The notes beneath the pieces are model-generated. The model saw only the letters and a list, made by a program, of their open reading frames with translations. It was not told where the DNA came from and made no database searches. A stretch of 64,000 bases of DNA from Bacillus rhizoplanae (GTDB lineage: Bacteria; Bacillota; Bacilli; Bacillales; Bacillaceae_G): positions 62,001-126,000 of the forward strand of contig NZ_CAKJTI010000010.1 of assembly GCF_917563915.1 (NCBI RefSeq), written 5' to 3'. Positions within the stretch are counted from its first letter, which is position 1. Every line of letters begins with the position of its first letter. Positions 33,313 through 41,746 of this stretch are shown piece by piece. Both the position numbers and the translations under genes were made by a program.

Positions 33313-34736
33313 GCGAAATCACTCTCTTTTTCGTAAGAATACCATCTTCGAAGCGACGTTCCAACTGTATCGTCTGCATCTTTTATACGAAATGTCATGT
33401 TTTTCGCACCCGACTTCACACATATTTTCACATTACATAACGATGCTGGTTCTTGAAGTACTGTTTTAGAAACCGTTAACGCCTGTATATGACTTTTTTT
33501 TGTGTACACCGTTATTCGTCCAATTCGGCGATATATGACAGTAAGCTGCTCTCCCGTAATACACCAACACGCATCATGGTATTTCCGATAACCTAAAACT
33601 GCGCCAGCAATGAGAAAAATAGGTGCTACATATTTTACCATTGAAGTTTGAGGTAATGTAATCGCTATGAATAAAAGAATAGGCACAATAACTCTTATCA
33701 TATAGCGCTCAAATGATCGCTTCGGTAAACGTTGAAATGTAGACGGAGCTTTATAATCGGGAAAATAACGCTGTAATAAATATGGAATATGTTTTCGCTT
33801 TACGAGCGGAAAACAGACAAGGCGAAAACCTGCGTATTCTTCTTCTTTCGAACTTGCACTCACAAAACGAATTGTAGCATAGCCAAGCCATTGCCGAATT
33901 ATATTCTCCTCTACTTTAATTGCTTGAATACGATGAAGCGGAACGATAAGTTTTTTCTTCTCAAATAACCCCCTCGTAATAACAAGTTCATCCTTTTGTT
34001 TCACAACTGTAAATCCATGATACTTTTGATATACAAGCAACGTACCTAGTAACCATCCCGCTGTAATAACAGCAATTGCAACTTCTCCGTAAAAAGAAGG
34101 TGTTTGTGATTGAAAATGCTCTAGCTTAAAATGAATCGAAACGTACTCATCTATCTCTGTATAAATGCCAAGTAACACCGAAAATACAAATCCAATACTG
34201 CCTGATGTAGCCGCATATAGAAACGTCTTTTTATTCGATAATGTGAATATCGGTAGCACAGCAATATCTTCTTGTTTCATTCTCCTCCTTTCAGAAAGCT
34301 GCCCTTGAATATGACTCGCTTCTTCTTTTGTAATTACTTGTAATACTATTTCCGCCCCTTCCCTACTTCCCGCCGTATCAATTTGCAGTTCCGTTAATCC
34401 AAACAAACGATGAATTATATTTTGCGATTCATGAATTGCCTGAATTCGTTCTTTCGGAATGTACTTTCGTTTTTTGTTTAACCATCCTTGCTCAAGGATC
34501 ACCTGCTCTTCAGTAATTGTATATGTAAATCGATACCAACGCATCCAAGCAATAAAGGTGAGAATAAACAAAGGTACAAAGCTAAAAATAATCGTATTTA
34601 TCAGAATTGAAAACGGTAAGCTATCGCGAAACTTAAATAAGAAAATAAGGTAAAGAGGAAATAATGTCGATGCATGTTTCACAACTGACAATAGGATTGA
34701 CAGCGAATGGATTCTATTTGTTCTATACATCGGCAA
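33309..34736 (-). CDS. ydbT: YdbT-like protein with several bacterial PH domains
   Basis: The 475-residue membrane protein has paired helices near residues 10-60, 175-240 and 340-380. Each pair is followed by a bPH_2-type domain: ITEEQVILEQGWLNKKRKYIPKERIQ-like first copy, then VITRGLFEKKKLIVPLHRIQA. YdbT acts with YdbS, whose gene overlaps its start by 14 bases. In B. subtilis ydbST is sigma-W controlled and has been linked to bacteriocin (amylocyclicin) tolerance, as I recall. Its stop codon TAA lies in the end of the adjoining repeat. Confidence 0.85.
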   Translation of the reverse strand: MPMYRTNRIHSLSILLSVVKHASTLFPLYLIFLFKFRDSLPFSILINTIIFSFVPLFILTFIAWMRWYRFTYTITEEQVILEQGWLNKKRKYIPKERIQAIHESQNIIHRLFGLTELQIDTAGSREGAEIVLQVITKEEASHIQGQLSERRRMKQEDIAVLPIFTLSNKKTFLYAATSGSIGFVFSVLLGIYTEIDEYVSIHFKLEHFQSQTPSFYGEVAIAVITAGWLLGTLLVYQKYHGFTVVKQKDELVITRGLFEKKKLIVPLHRIQAIKVEENIIRQWLGYATIRFVSASSKEEEYAGFRLVCFPLVKRKHIPYLLQRYFPDYKAPSTFQRLPKRSFERYMIRVIVPILLFIAITLPQTSMVKYVAPIFLIAGAVLGYRKYHDACWCITGEQLTVIYRRIGRITVYTKKSHIQALTVSKTVLQEPASLCNVKICVKSGAKNMTFRIKDADDTVGTSLRRWYSYEKESDFA

Positions 34737-35202
34737 CCGCCACCTGCGCTAAAGTAGAAAGTTGCTCCCGTAAATATTCTGCATCTTCATATGCAATTGC
34801 TGGAATTGTATGAGTTGTCGCTGCTGTCGTAATATCCACTGATGCTAATTGATAATAACGTAAAAATGGGCCTTGCCTTACATCTACATGTTGCACACGA
34901 ATCATTGGAATTAATGTTTTCTCTGTAATAAATACACCTCGCTGTAAGTCAACCTCTTGCCCACGTATCATATAGCGCCATCTCTTCCATCTAAGCTTTG
35001 GATATATACCAATTGTAAAGATAGCATGTCCACAAAAAAAACAAAGAAATAAGAGTTGCAAGTTTGTCATACCTCGAAATGCGTCAAGCCAATACATCAC
35101 TCCGCCATAAGCAATCCACACAATAATATTGATTGAAAATGCCGTTAATCTCCATACTTGAATTGCTCGTTCATCAACCGATTTTAGTAACCTTGGACTC
35201 AT
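34723..35202 (-). CDS. ydbS: YdbS-like PH domain membrane protein
   Basis: Two helices (about residues 18-60) followed by one bPH_2 domain: GQEVDLQRGVFITEKTLIPMIRVQHVDV, 159 residues. The GGTGGAGAGGGTGAGTC leader gives a ribosome site. It forms an operon with ydbT through a 14-base overlap. Confidence 0.86.
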   Translation of the reverse strand: MSPRLLKSVDERAIQVWRLTAFSINIIVWIAYGGVMYWLDAFRGMTNLQLLFLCFFCGHAIFTIGIYPKLRWKRWRYMIRGQEVDLQRGVFITEKTLIPMIRVQHVDVRQGPFLRYYQLASVDITTAATTHTIPAIAYEDAEYLREQLSTLAQVAVADV

Positions 35203-35363
35203 TGACTCACCCTCTCCACCTCTTCGTTTTCTTAATTTTCTTTCTATTAATTATAAACATATTTCCTTTTCTTTCCCATAACATTCTGTTAACAAATTCT
35301 TTCAAGTGTATTTCTTCTTTTCCGTCACACACTATATATAACTCCTCATTAAGGAGGCACACA

Positions 35364-35612
35364 ATGCAAACATACACCGACTACGATAAAGCTCTCTATT
35401 ACACGTATTGCTGTAATTGGGAAAAGCTGCTTGTACTTATGGTACAAACAGACGATGAGTTGTTTTCGAAACGAATTGAACACTTTCTACATGCTTATCA
35501 ATACGGTAAAGATTTATCAGAAGTTGACAAAAAACTCCAACTTTTGTTTCAATATATTGATCATGCAACGCAAAAAACATATACAGAACAAGCGGAGCAA
35601 GTTCATATGTAA
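35364..35612 (+). CDS. YhdB-like small protein
   Basis: ATG 35364 with AAGGAGG six bases upstream opens an 82-residue frame; the longer frame from 35133 has no ribosome site. Sequence such as YDKALYYTYCCNWEKLLVLMV and IEHFLHAYQYGKD resembles the B. subtilis YhdB family of unknown function. Soluble, no signal peptide. A degenerate bcr1 starts right after its stop codon. Confidence 0.75.
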   Translation: MQTYTDYDKALYYTYCCNWEKLLVLMVQTDDELFSKRIEHFLHAYQYGKDLSEVDKKLQLLFQYIDHATQKTYTEQAEQVHM

Positions 35613-35613
35613 A

Positions 35614-35685
35614 TAAAGTGAAACTTCCAGTAGTAAGTAACTTTCTAATGACAACCATTAAACCAATTAGGCTTTCACTACCATA
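35614..35685 (+). repeat. Degenerate 5' part of bcr1
   Basis: ATAAAGTGAAACTTCCAGTAG at the left end and CCATTAAACCAATTAGGCTTT further on match bcr1 with many changes; the right half is missing. Confidence 0.7.
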
Positions 35686-35686
35686 A

Positions 35687-35724
35687 GACGCTATTCCTAT
35701 ACACTGGGATAGCGTCTTTGTATA
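35687..35724 (+). terminator. Terminator after yhdB-like gene
   Basis: AGACGCTATTCC, short loop, GGGATAGCGTCT, then TTGTATATTTTT. Confidence 0.8.
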
Positions 35725-35784
35725 TTTTTCCAAACCGCTGTTCATAATACTTATTATGAATATTAAGCAGACGGACGTGATTAT

Positions 35785-36684
35785 GTGAAAAAACACATTT
35801 ACTTATTTTTACTTATTGTATTATTTATGATTGGCTGCCAAAAATCATCCAAACAAAATAATCCGGAACACTTCCAACCATTTCAAGGAGCTAAAAACGA
35901 TCAAGGAGTATTTAATGTACTAATTATCGGAAATGATTCTCGCGGAGAAAAACAAGCTAGAGCTGATACAATTATGATTGCACAATACAATAAAAAAGAA
36001 AAAACCGCAAAACTCGCTTCTATTATGCGTGATAGCTACGTAGAAATTCCTACCTATGATAAAAAATATAATAAAATTAATGCCGCCTACTATTATGGAG
36101 GTCCTGAATTATTACGAAAAACCATTCAACATAACTTCGGAATTGATGTATCCCATTACGTTACAATCGACTTTGCGGCATTCGAAAAAATTGTAGATAC
36201 CGTCGCTCCAGAAGGAATTGCTGTAAATTTAACGCAAACAATTATCGATGATATGGGATTACATTTACAACCCGGATCACAACGATTACATGGAAAAGAA
36301 TTACTGAAATATGCACGTTTCCGTCATGATGCTGAAAGTGACTTTGGACGTGTACAACGCCAACAAGAAGTACTACAAGCTCTGCAAAAAACCTTTACCG
36401 AAAAAGTTCAATCCGTAGACGGGATATTCCAATTACCCACGGTAATACAAGACCTTCTCCCTTATATCCATACTAGTATGGATACTCAAACATTATTTTC
36501 ACTCGGCAGCAGCGTTTTATTCCATCCTATTGAAAAGATGGAAACGATGCGAATTCCAGTGGCAAATGGATATGAACCAAAAACATACGAACATGCCGGG
36601 GCAGTATTACAACTTCATCCACAAAAAAATAAAGAAGCAATTCAAAAATTTTTTATCGATTCAACGAAAGCTGTTAATCATTAA
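35785..36684 (+). CDS. LCP family protein with lipoprotein signal
   Basis: The start is GTG 35785 (an ATG two bases earlier runs into a stop); ribosome site weak. The 299-residue protein has a lipoprotein-type signal ending FMIGCQK in place of the usual membrane anchor. An LCP domain follows: VLIIGNDSRGEKQARADTIM, LASIMRDSYVEIP, KINAAYYYGGPELL, KYARFRHDAESDFGRVQRQQ. All key arginines are present. It should act in attachment of glycopolymers to the wall, outside the membrane. Second LCP protein in this window. Confidence 0.9.
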   Translation: MKKHIYLFLLIVLFMIGCQKSSKQNNPEHFQPFQGAKNDQGVFNVLIIGNDSRGEKQARADTIMIAQYNKKEKTAKLASIMRDSYVEIPTYDKKYNKINAAYYYGGPELLRKTIQHNFGIDVSHYVTIDFAAFEKIVDTVAPEGIAVNLTQTIIDDMGLHLQPGSQRLHGKELLKYARFRHDAESDFGRVQRQQEVLQALQKTFTEKVQSVDGIFQLPTVIQDLLPYIHTSMDTQTLFSLGSSVLFHPIEKMETMRIPVANGYEPKTYEHAGAVLQLHPQKNKEAIQKFFIDSTKAVNH

Positions 36685-36705
36685 TTTTGCTCGTTAAAAT
36701 CAAGT

Positions 36706-36738
36706 AAAAACAAGGTGTACATCACCTTGTTTTTTTTA
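36706..36738 (+). terminator. Terminator after the second LCP gene
   Basis: AAAACAAGGTGTA / ACACCTTGTTTT-like stem followed by a run of T. Confidence 0.85.
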
Positions 36739-36851
36739 TTCCCAGGTTTTCAGCGTAAAAAACTTTTATTATGTTGAATATTTTCTCTTTCTTTTCCACT
36801 CCTCCTCGTACTATAATTTTGTATGTAACTATTATAAGAGAGGTATGGAGA

Positions 36852-37283
36852 ATGGATCGCGAGAAAAAACAAGAAACTTTGTTATTTACAGCTTGGGGAA
36901 CTTCGTTTATCGCTACACTCGGAAGTTTATATTTTTCCGAAATTATGAAATTTGAACCATGTACATTATGTTGGTACCAACGTATTTTTATGTATCCATT
37001 TGTGTTACTACTTGGCATTGCAGTTGCACGCAAAGATTATCGCATTGCCACATATTCCTTACCAATCGCAAGCATCGGTGCCTGTATATCGCTATATCAT
37101 TATGCTATTCAAAAGATACCTGCTTTTTCAGAAGCTGGAGTAGTATGTGGACGAGTTCCTTGCACAGGAGAGTATATTAATTGGTTTGGCTTTATCACAA
37201 TCCCATTTCTAGCACTAACTGCTTTTGTAATTATTTCTATTTGCAGTTTTCTTTTACTAAAAACAAATAAGGAGATGAAATAA
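36852..37283 (+). CDS. bdbC: Disulfide bond formation protein BdbC (DsbB family)
   Basis: From ATG 36852 the protein has 143 residues, four helices and the two DsbB cysteine pairs: CTLC (37 and 40) after the first helix and C99/C104 in the second external loop (VVCGRVPC). It reoxidises the extracellular thiol oxidase, passing electrons to quinone. Its stop overlaps the next ATG (TAATG), so it is coupled to the thioredoxin-like partner. Confidence 0.93.
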   Translation: MDREKKQETLLFTAWGTSFIATLGSLYFSEIMKFEPCTLCWYQRIFMYPFVLLLGIAVARKDYRIATYSLPIASIGACISLYHYAIQKIPAFSEAGVVCGRVPCTGEYINWFGFITIPFLALTAFVIISICSFLLLKTNKEMK

Positions 37284-37696
37284 TGAAGAAAATGTTTCTT
37301 TTTGGCGGCATTGTCGTCGTTTTATTAATCGCTATTTTTGCAGTAACAAAAGTTGAACAAAAACAAGAAAACAAAACAGATTACTACACAAATAAAATTT
37401 CTTTAGAAGATCTCCAAAAAAATGTAAAAGAAAAGAAAGATCAAACAATTTACTTCTATCAGACAAACTGTGTACACTGCCAAAAAGTATCACCAATTAT
37501 CGTTCCAATGGCAAAAGATATGAACATTGATATGAAAGTCATTGACTTAGAAAAATATCCAACTGGATGGGATGAATTTAAAATTACAGGTACGCCAACG
37601 ATCATTCACTTTAAAGAAGGAAAAGAAGTAAGCCGCATTGAAGGAGAACAACCGAAGGACAAGTTCAAAGAGTGGTTTACAGCAAACAATAAGTAA
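37283..37696 (+). CDS. Membrane-anchored thioredoxin-like protein
   Basis: An N-terminal membrane helix (residues 4-22) anchors a thioredoxin fold with active site CVHC (63-66) and the cis-proline in GTPTIIHF, 137 residues. It faces outside and is the likely substrate partner of BdbC, in the role of BdbA or BdbD. The translational overlap with bdbC supports that. Confidence 0.9.
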   Translation: MKKMFLFGGIVVVLLIAIFAVTKVEQKQENKTDYYTNKISLEDLQKNVKEKKDQTIYFYQTNCVHCQKVSPIIVPMAKDMNIDMKVIDLEKYPTGWDEFKITGTPTIIHFKEGKEVSRIEGEQPKDKFKEWFTANNK

Positions 37697-37771
37697 CAAG
37701 AAAAGGAAACTTCCTTTATACATGAAGTGAGTACAAAAATCTCACACTACTTGTATAAGGAGGGGGATCCT

Positions 37772-37987
37772 ATGCCAGAAGTACGATGCTCTGTCTCCAA
37801 CTGCTCATTTTGGGGACAAGGTAACTTTTGTCAAGCAAATGCCATCGTCGTTCAACCTGACTCTCAAGAATCTATTCAATCAGGGGACGAGTCATTTACA
37901 GATACAATATTATCTGGACAAACGATAGAAAGCTCGGCAACAACGAGTGTAGAAACATGTTGCCACACCTTTCAACCAAGATATTAA
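37772..37987 (+). CDS. DUF1540 small Cys-rich protein
   Basis: ATG 37772 with AAGGAGGGGG upstream gives 71 residues. Cysteines at 6, 11 and 20 plus a CC near 62 follow the DUF1540 pattern (CxVxxCxxxxxGxxC). Probably metal-binding and often sporulation-associated; no proven role. Confidence 0.87.
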   Translation: MPEVRCSVSNCSFWGQGNFCQANAIVVQPDSQESIQSGDESFTDTILSGQTIESSATTSVETCCHTFQPRY

Positions 37988-37992
37988 ACAAC

Positions 37993-38026
37993 TGCCCATC
38001 TCGCACTGCATGAGATGGGCTTTCTT
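37993..38026 (+). terminator. Terminator after DUF1540 gene
   Basis: GCCCATCTCGC / GCATGAGATGGGC-type stem followed by TTTCTTTTTT. Confidence 0.85.
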
Positions 38027-38083
38027 TTTTCTCTTTTTCCTTTCATACTATATACGAAAGAAAATCAGTTAGGAGCGAATGAG

Positions 38084-39013
38084 ATGAAACAAGTTTTCTG
38101 TATTGGGGAATTATTAATTGATTTTGTTTGTCGTGATCCAAACGTATCATTAATGAATGGAATAAGATTCGAAAAGAAAGCGGGCGGCGCTCCTGCAAAT
38201 GTCGCTGCAGCAATTACAAAGTTAGGTGGAAAAGCTGCTTTTATGGGGCAAGTCGGAAATGATCCATTTGGAGAATTTCTAGAAAAAACTTTACAAGATG
38301 CAGATGTTGATACATCTATGCTTATAAAAGAAAAACAAACTACTCTTGCTTTCGTTTCTCTTGATTCACATGGCGAGCGTGATTTTACATTTATGCGCGG
38401 AGCAGATGGTGAATATAAGTTTGAACAAATTAATTTATCAAAAATAAAACAAAACGATATCATTCACTTCGGTTCAGCTACAGCATTACTGCCAGGCCAA
38501 TTGAAAGACACGTACATAAAGCTTTTGCAATATGCAAAAGCAAAACAATTATTTATTTCCTTTGATCCAAATTACCGAGCTTCATTAATTACCGATTTGC
38601 AGAAATTTCGTAAAGACTGCATCACTTTCATCGCTAACGCTCATTTCATAAAAGTAAGTGATGAAGAAGCAAGCCTCCTTACTGGTGAAACGAATATGTA
38701 TAAAGCTGCTGAAGCATTATTATCATACGGAGCAAAAACTATTGCCATTACACTTGGGGAACGAGGTACACTTCTTACAACAAATGAGGATCAAACGATT
38801 ATTCCATCCATTATCGTACAGCAAGTCGATACAACTGGTGCCGGTGATGCTTTCGTCGGTGCAATGCTGTATCAGTTTGCAAAAGAAGAACGCGTTCATA
38901 TGGATTTTACAAAATTACAACAATATATATCATTTGCAAACAAAGTTGGTGCACTTACTTGCACAAATTACGGAGCAATATCTTCACTCCCAACACTTGA
39001 AGATATAAAGTGA
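38084..39013 (+). CDS. PfkB family sugar kinase (fructokinase-like)
   Basis: From ATG 38084 (AGGAGCGAATGAG upstream) the protein is 309 residues. It has the PfkB signatures KKAGGAPANVAAAITKLGG near the N-terminus and VDTTGAGDAFVGAM (catalytic Asp in GAGD) near the C-terminus. Overall it resembles fructokinase or aminoimidazole riboside kinase; substrate unknown. It is not beside sugar genes. The stop TGA belongs to the bcr1 left end (ATAAAGTGA), so the last residue or two may differ from orthologues. Confidence 0.88.
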   Translation: MKQVFCIGELLIDFVCRDPNVSLMNGIRFEKKAGGAPANVAAAITKLGGKAAFMGQVGNDPFGEFLEKTLQDADVDTSMLIKEKQTTLAFVSLDSHGERDFTFMRGADGEYKFEQINLSKIKQNDIIHFGSATALLPGQLKDTYIKLLQYAKAKQLFISFDPNYRASLITDLQKFRKDCITFIANAHFIKVSDEEASLLTGETNMYKAAEALLSYGAKTIAITLGERGTLLTTNEDQTIIPSIIVQQVDTTGAGDAFVGAMLYQFAKEERVHMDFTKLQQYISFANKVGALTCTNYGAISSLPTLEDIK

Positions 39014-39103
39014 AACTTCCATCAGTGGTTTTTTCCCACTGATGGTTAGTTGAACCAATCGGGCTCTTATGAGCAAATGTCTCCCTGTTAGTAGTCGGAT
39101 AAA
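39006..39103 (+). repeat. bcr1 repeat, shortened
   Basis: Left end TAAAGTGAAACTTCC and hairpin arms CCATCAGTGG/CCACTGATGG are intact; the GGTGGGGG block is deleted. It starts within the last codons of the sugar kinase gene and ends in GTCGGATAAA. Confidence 0.8.
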
Positions 39104-39133
39104 AGCGTACGATTAATCGTACGCTTTTATATC
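39101..39133. terminator. Terminator between kinase and small membrane protein genes
   Basis: AAAAGCGTACGATT / AATCGTACGCTTTT, a perfect palindrome between convergent genes. Confidence 0.85.
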
Positions 39134-39398
39134 AAAATCCCCCCTGTTTCCAGACAGCATGCATCATTGTAATATATACAATAACAATAAAAACCGTACT
39201 ACATAATGTAATCCAGCGATATATACTATCTTCACACTCTCTCGCTTCTACAAATGCCCATACAAATCCCACTAATAATAATAAGTCTACATACGGGATA
39301 TACATAGAAAAAATAAATGAAACAAACAAATATATAACAAATAAACAAAGTGTAATTAAAAAAAGTTTAAATGCAAATGTACTGTCTCCATTTTGCAT
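39132..39398 (-). CDS. Small membrane protein, unknown
   Basis: The start ATG 39398 follows AGGAGG by nine bases, giving 88 residues; the longer frame to 39464 is partly repeat sequence. Three hydrophobic helices with an acidic EARECED loop. No family recognised. Confidence 0.65.
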   Translation of the reverse strand: MQNGDSTFAFKLFLITLCLFVIYLFVSFIFSMYIPYVDLLLLVGFVWAFVEARECEDSIYRWITLCSTVFIVIVYITMMHAVWKQGGF

Positions 39399-39453
39399 AG
39401 CATACGCCCTCCTCAGCTTTACAATATTATATTCAGAGAGGGATTTTGATGCG

Positions 39454-39561
39454 ATAAAGTGCAACTTCCATCAATGGTTTTTTTTCATCCCCCACCTATC
39501 TTCTTCGATTTTCTCTGAATCTTGAGGTGGGGGTCTTACTGCCCTCGAATAGCGAAATAAA
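39454..39561 (+). repeat. bcr1 repeat with internal deletion
   Basis: ATAAAGTGCAACTTCCATCAATGG at the left and GGTGGGGGTCTTACTGCCC...GCGAAATAAA at the right, flanked by ATAAA on both sides; the CCAATCGGG block is missing. Confidence 0.8.
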
Positions 39562-39563
39562 AA

Positions 39564-39594
39564 AAGGATACCCTGTCCCCTCGGTATCCTTTAC
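39564..39594 (-). terminator. Terminator of L,D-transpeptidase gene
   Basis: AAAGGATACC / GGTATCCTTT pairs around a GC-rich loop; minus-strand side runs into TTTTTTTATTTCG. Confidence 0.75.
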
Positions 39595-40364
39595 TTCACT
39601 TCGTATTTTCGTTTGTATATATTACTCAGTATAGAATAAGGAATTTGGTCATACCTTATCGTTGTTTCTTTTTCATCCATAATATATAAATTATTTCCTA
39701 TATAATAGAATCCCTTTTTTCCTTGTGAATACACAGGATATACTTCATTCGGTAATACTGTTTTAATTTCTGTAAATTGCCCGTTCGGCTCTTGCCAATA
39801 TATTTTCGTTTGATCTATCGTCGTAATCTTACCAATTTGTTCTTCCTCTAAAACACGTCCATTCCAACTGACAACCCGGTACCCAAATTGATGCGCCGCA
39901 TATTCAGGAGATGTATGAAAATGAGCAATAATTACCTTTGTTTGTAATGGAATTTGGTCATACAACCATTGAATATCTCGATCATACATGCGAATACATC
40001 CGTTTGACTGACGCCTGCCAATCGACCATTCACGATTTGTCCCATGAATCCCATATTCATTCTTATTTAAGCCCATCCACCTAGTGCCGAGTGGATTATT
40101 GGGTGAACCGCCCGGAATATTTTTTCTGTGATATGCTTTATTTTTATATTTATTAATAATGCAAAATGTTCCTTCTGGCGTAGGAGTGTTTTCACTTCCT
40201 GTTGTTACAGGGAAAGTTCGTACATAATTTCCATCCTCGAAAAAAGTTAATTGGTTTGTCGCTAGATTTATAAGTAACAAATGATCTGTCTCCTCAGCAG
40301 AAATAATTGGTACATATAAAAAAAAGAAAAGAAATAACAATGCAAGTGAACATGTTTTTTTCAT
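39591..40364 (-). CDS. L,D-transpeptidase (YkuD family), secreted
   Basis: From ATG 40364 (GGAGGTG upstream) the protein has 257 residues. A signal peptide precedes a YkuD domain: LLINLATNQLTFF, FPVTTGSENTPTPEG, YGIHGTN and the catalytic RRQSNGCIRM with the nucleophile cysteine. It would make or edit 3-3 cross-links in peptidoglycan, often in the spore cortex or coat. The C-terminal 80 residues form an extra domain without a recognised motif. Confidence 0.92.
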   Translation of the reverse strand: MKKTCSLALLFLFFFLYVPIISAEETDHLLLINLATNQLTFFEDGNYVRTFPVTTGSENTPTPEGTFCIINKYKNKAYHRKNIPGGSPNNPLGTRWMGLNKNEYGIHGTNREWSIGRRQSNGCIRMYDRDIQWLYDQIPLQTKVIIAHFHTSPEYAAHQFGYRVVSWNGRVLEEEQIGKITTIDQTKIYWQEPNGQFTEIKTVLPNEVYPVYSQGKKGFYYIGNNLYIMDEKETTIRYDQIPYSILSNIYKRKYEVK

Positions 40365-40495
40365 CAATGTCACCTCCACATTCTCCTCAAAATCTCACCA
40401 TGAAATACTATGGTTCATTTAGCTTTTACTATAAATCCAATTCTTATTAATGAGAGCTGACCTTAAAGGTCAGTCTCTTTTTTACGCGCTCTTAA

Positions 40496-40634
40496 AAATA
40501 TCGGCGCAATTCACAATATATCGGCGGAAATAGTACATTTATCGGCGCTATTTGTAATATATCGACGCTTCGACACAATATAAAGATCCTTCGACACCAT
40601 CCGATATGCAAATAGTCGGTCCACTAGCTAGTCC
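40496..40634. repeat. TATCGGCG repeat block, empty bcr1 site
   Basis: Four TATCGGCG-type units at about 40499, 40519, 40540 and 40559 (period roughly 20) followed by CGCTTCGACACAATATAAAGATCCTTCGAC. This aligns with 11450-11642 except that no bcr1 is present at TAAAG (40581-40585). Confidence 0.8.
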
Positions 40635-40642
40635 AATACCAC

Positions 40643-41512
40643 CTAACCATTCACAATAACGCCGCCATTAACATGAAGCATTTGTCCAGAAACATAAGTA
40701 GAGTCATCAGAAGCTAAATACACATATGCCGGTGCTAGCTCAGATGGTTGTCCCGGTCGTTTCATTGGTACATTACTGCCAAATTCCGATACTTTTTTCT
40801 TATCAAAACTTGATGGAATTAGTGGTGTCCAAATTGGACCTGGTGCAACTCCGTTAACACGAATGCCTTTTGGAGCTAGCGATTTTGCTAATGAACGTGT
40901 AAAGGCAACAATCGCTCCTTTTGTTGCTGAATAATCGATTAACTGCTCATTTCCTTCATACGCCGTAATGGAAGCAGTATTCACAATTGTATCGCCTTGT
41001 TTTAAATGAGCTAGCGCAGCTTTTGTAATATAAAAATACGAGAAAATATTAACCCGAAACGTCTTTTCAAGTTGTTCTGCTGTAATTTGCTCTAAACCTT
41101 GCTGCGGATATTGCTGAGCAACATTATTTACAACAATATTTAAACCTCCCAATTGCTTTGCAGCCTCCGCTACAACTTGCTGACAATGCTGTTCATCACT
41201 TACATCTCCCGGAAATAAAAAACATTGTGCACCTTGTCCTTCTATCCAACGCTTCGTTTCTTCTGCATCTTCATGTTCATCTAAATAAGCAATTGCTATA
41301 TTCGCGCCCTCTTTTGCAAAAGCAATAGCTACCGCTCTCCCAATTCCGCTATCCCCTCCTGTAATAAGTACATGTTTCCCTTGCAGCTTCCCGCTTCCTT
41401 TATACTTCTCATCTATACATTTTGGGCGGGGATTCATGATTTTCTCAATTCCCGGCTGTTTCTCTTGATGTTGCGGGGGCAATGTTTTCTTTGGTTGTTC
41501 TTGTTGCGTCAT
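40643..41512 (-). CDS. SDR family oxidoreductase (YhdF/YdaD-like)
   Basis: The 289-residue protein has an N-terminal Pro/Gln-rich extension, the Rossmann motif ITGGDSGIGRA (about 51-61), NNVA, and the catalytic YSATKGA with upstream serine in NTASITAY. It is similar to general-stress dehydrogenases of B. subtilis (YdaD, YhdF). NAD(P)-dependent; substrate unknown. AAGGAGG lies before the ATG. Confidence 0.92.
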   Translation of the reverse strand: MTQQEQPKKTLPPQHQEKQPGIEKIMNPRPKCIDEKYKGSGKLQGKHVLITGGDSGIGRAVAIAFAKEGANIAIAYLDEHEDAEETKRWIEGQGAQCFLFPGDVSDEQHCQQVVAEAAKQLGGLNIVVNNVAQQYPQQGLEQITAEQLEKTFRVNIFSYFYITKAALAHLKQGDTIVNTASITAYEGNEQLIDYSATKGAIVAFTRSLAKSLAPKGIRVNGVAPGPIWTPLIPSSFDKKKVSEFGSNVPMKRPGQPSELAPAYVYLASDDSTYVSGQMLHVNGGVIVNG

Positions 41513-41686
41513 ACAGAAAAAACCTCCTTATCATATATCTTTCTTATGATATGCGAAATCAAAAAATATACTTATTCTTACAAAAAGCGAAATATATAAG
41601 TAAAAAAGATGTTTAATATTCGAAATTTCAACGTAAAACATAGAGAAATGTAAAACTTTTTATATAAACCTCTTGCAAAAAAATAA

Positions 41687-41731
41687 AATAACGAATATTA
41701 TATATAACTGTTGTGACAATTATTCGTAAAA
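41687..41731 (+). promoter_or_regulatory. Inverted ACGAATA motifs upstream of purine permease
   Basis: ATAACGAATATT at about 41688 and AATTATTCGTAA at about 41719 are inverted copies. Placement resembles paired PurR boxes, but the CCGAAC core is not kept. No purine riboswitch is visible. Confidence 0.3.
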
Positions 41732-41746
41732 AGAAAGGATGTTTTT

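Noticed and set aside
41687-41731. Purine riboswitch or PurR boxes upstream of the NCS2 permease
   Set aside because: No G-box core is seen and the inverted motifs lack the CCGAAC core; kept only as a weak operator candidate.
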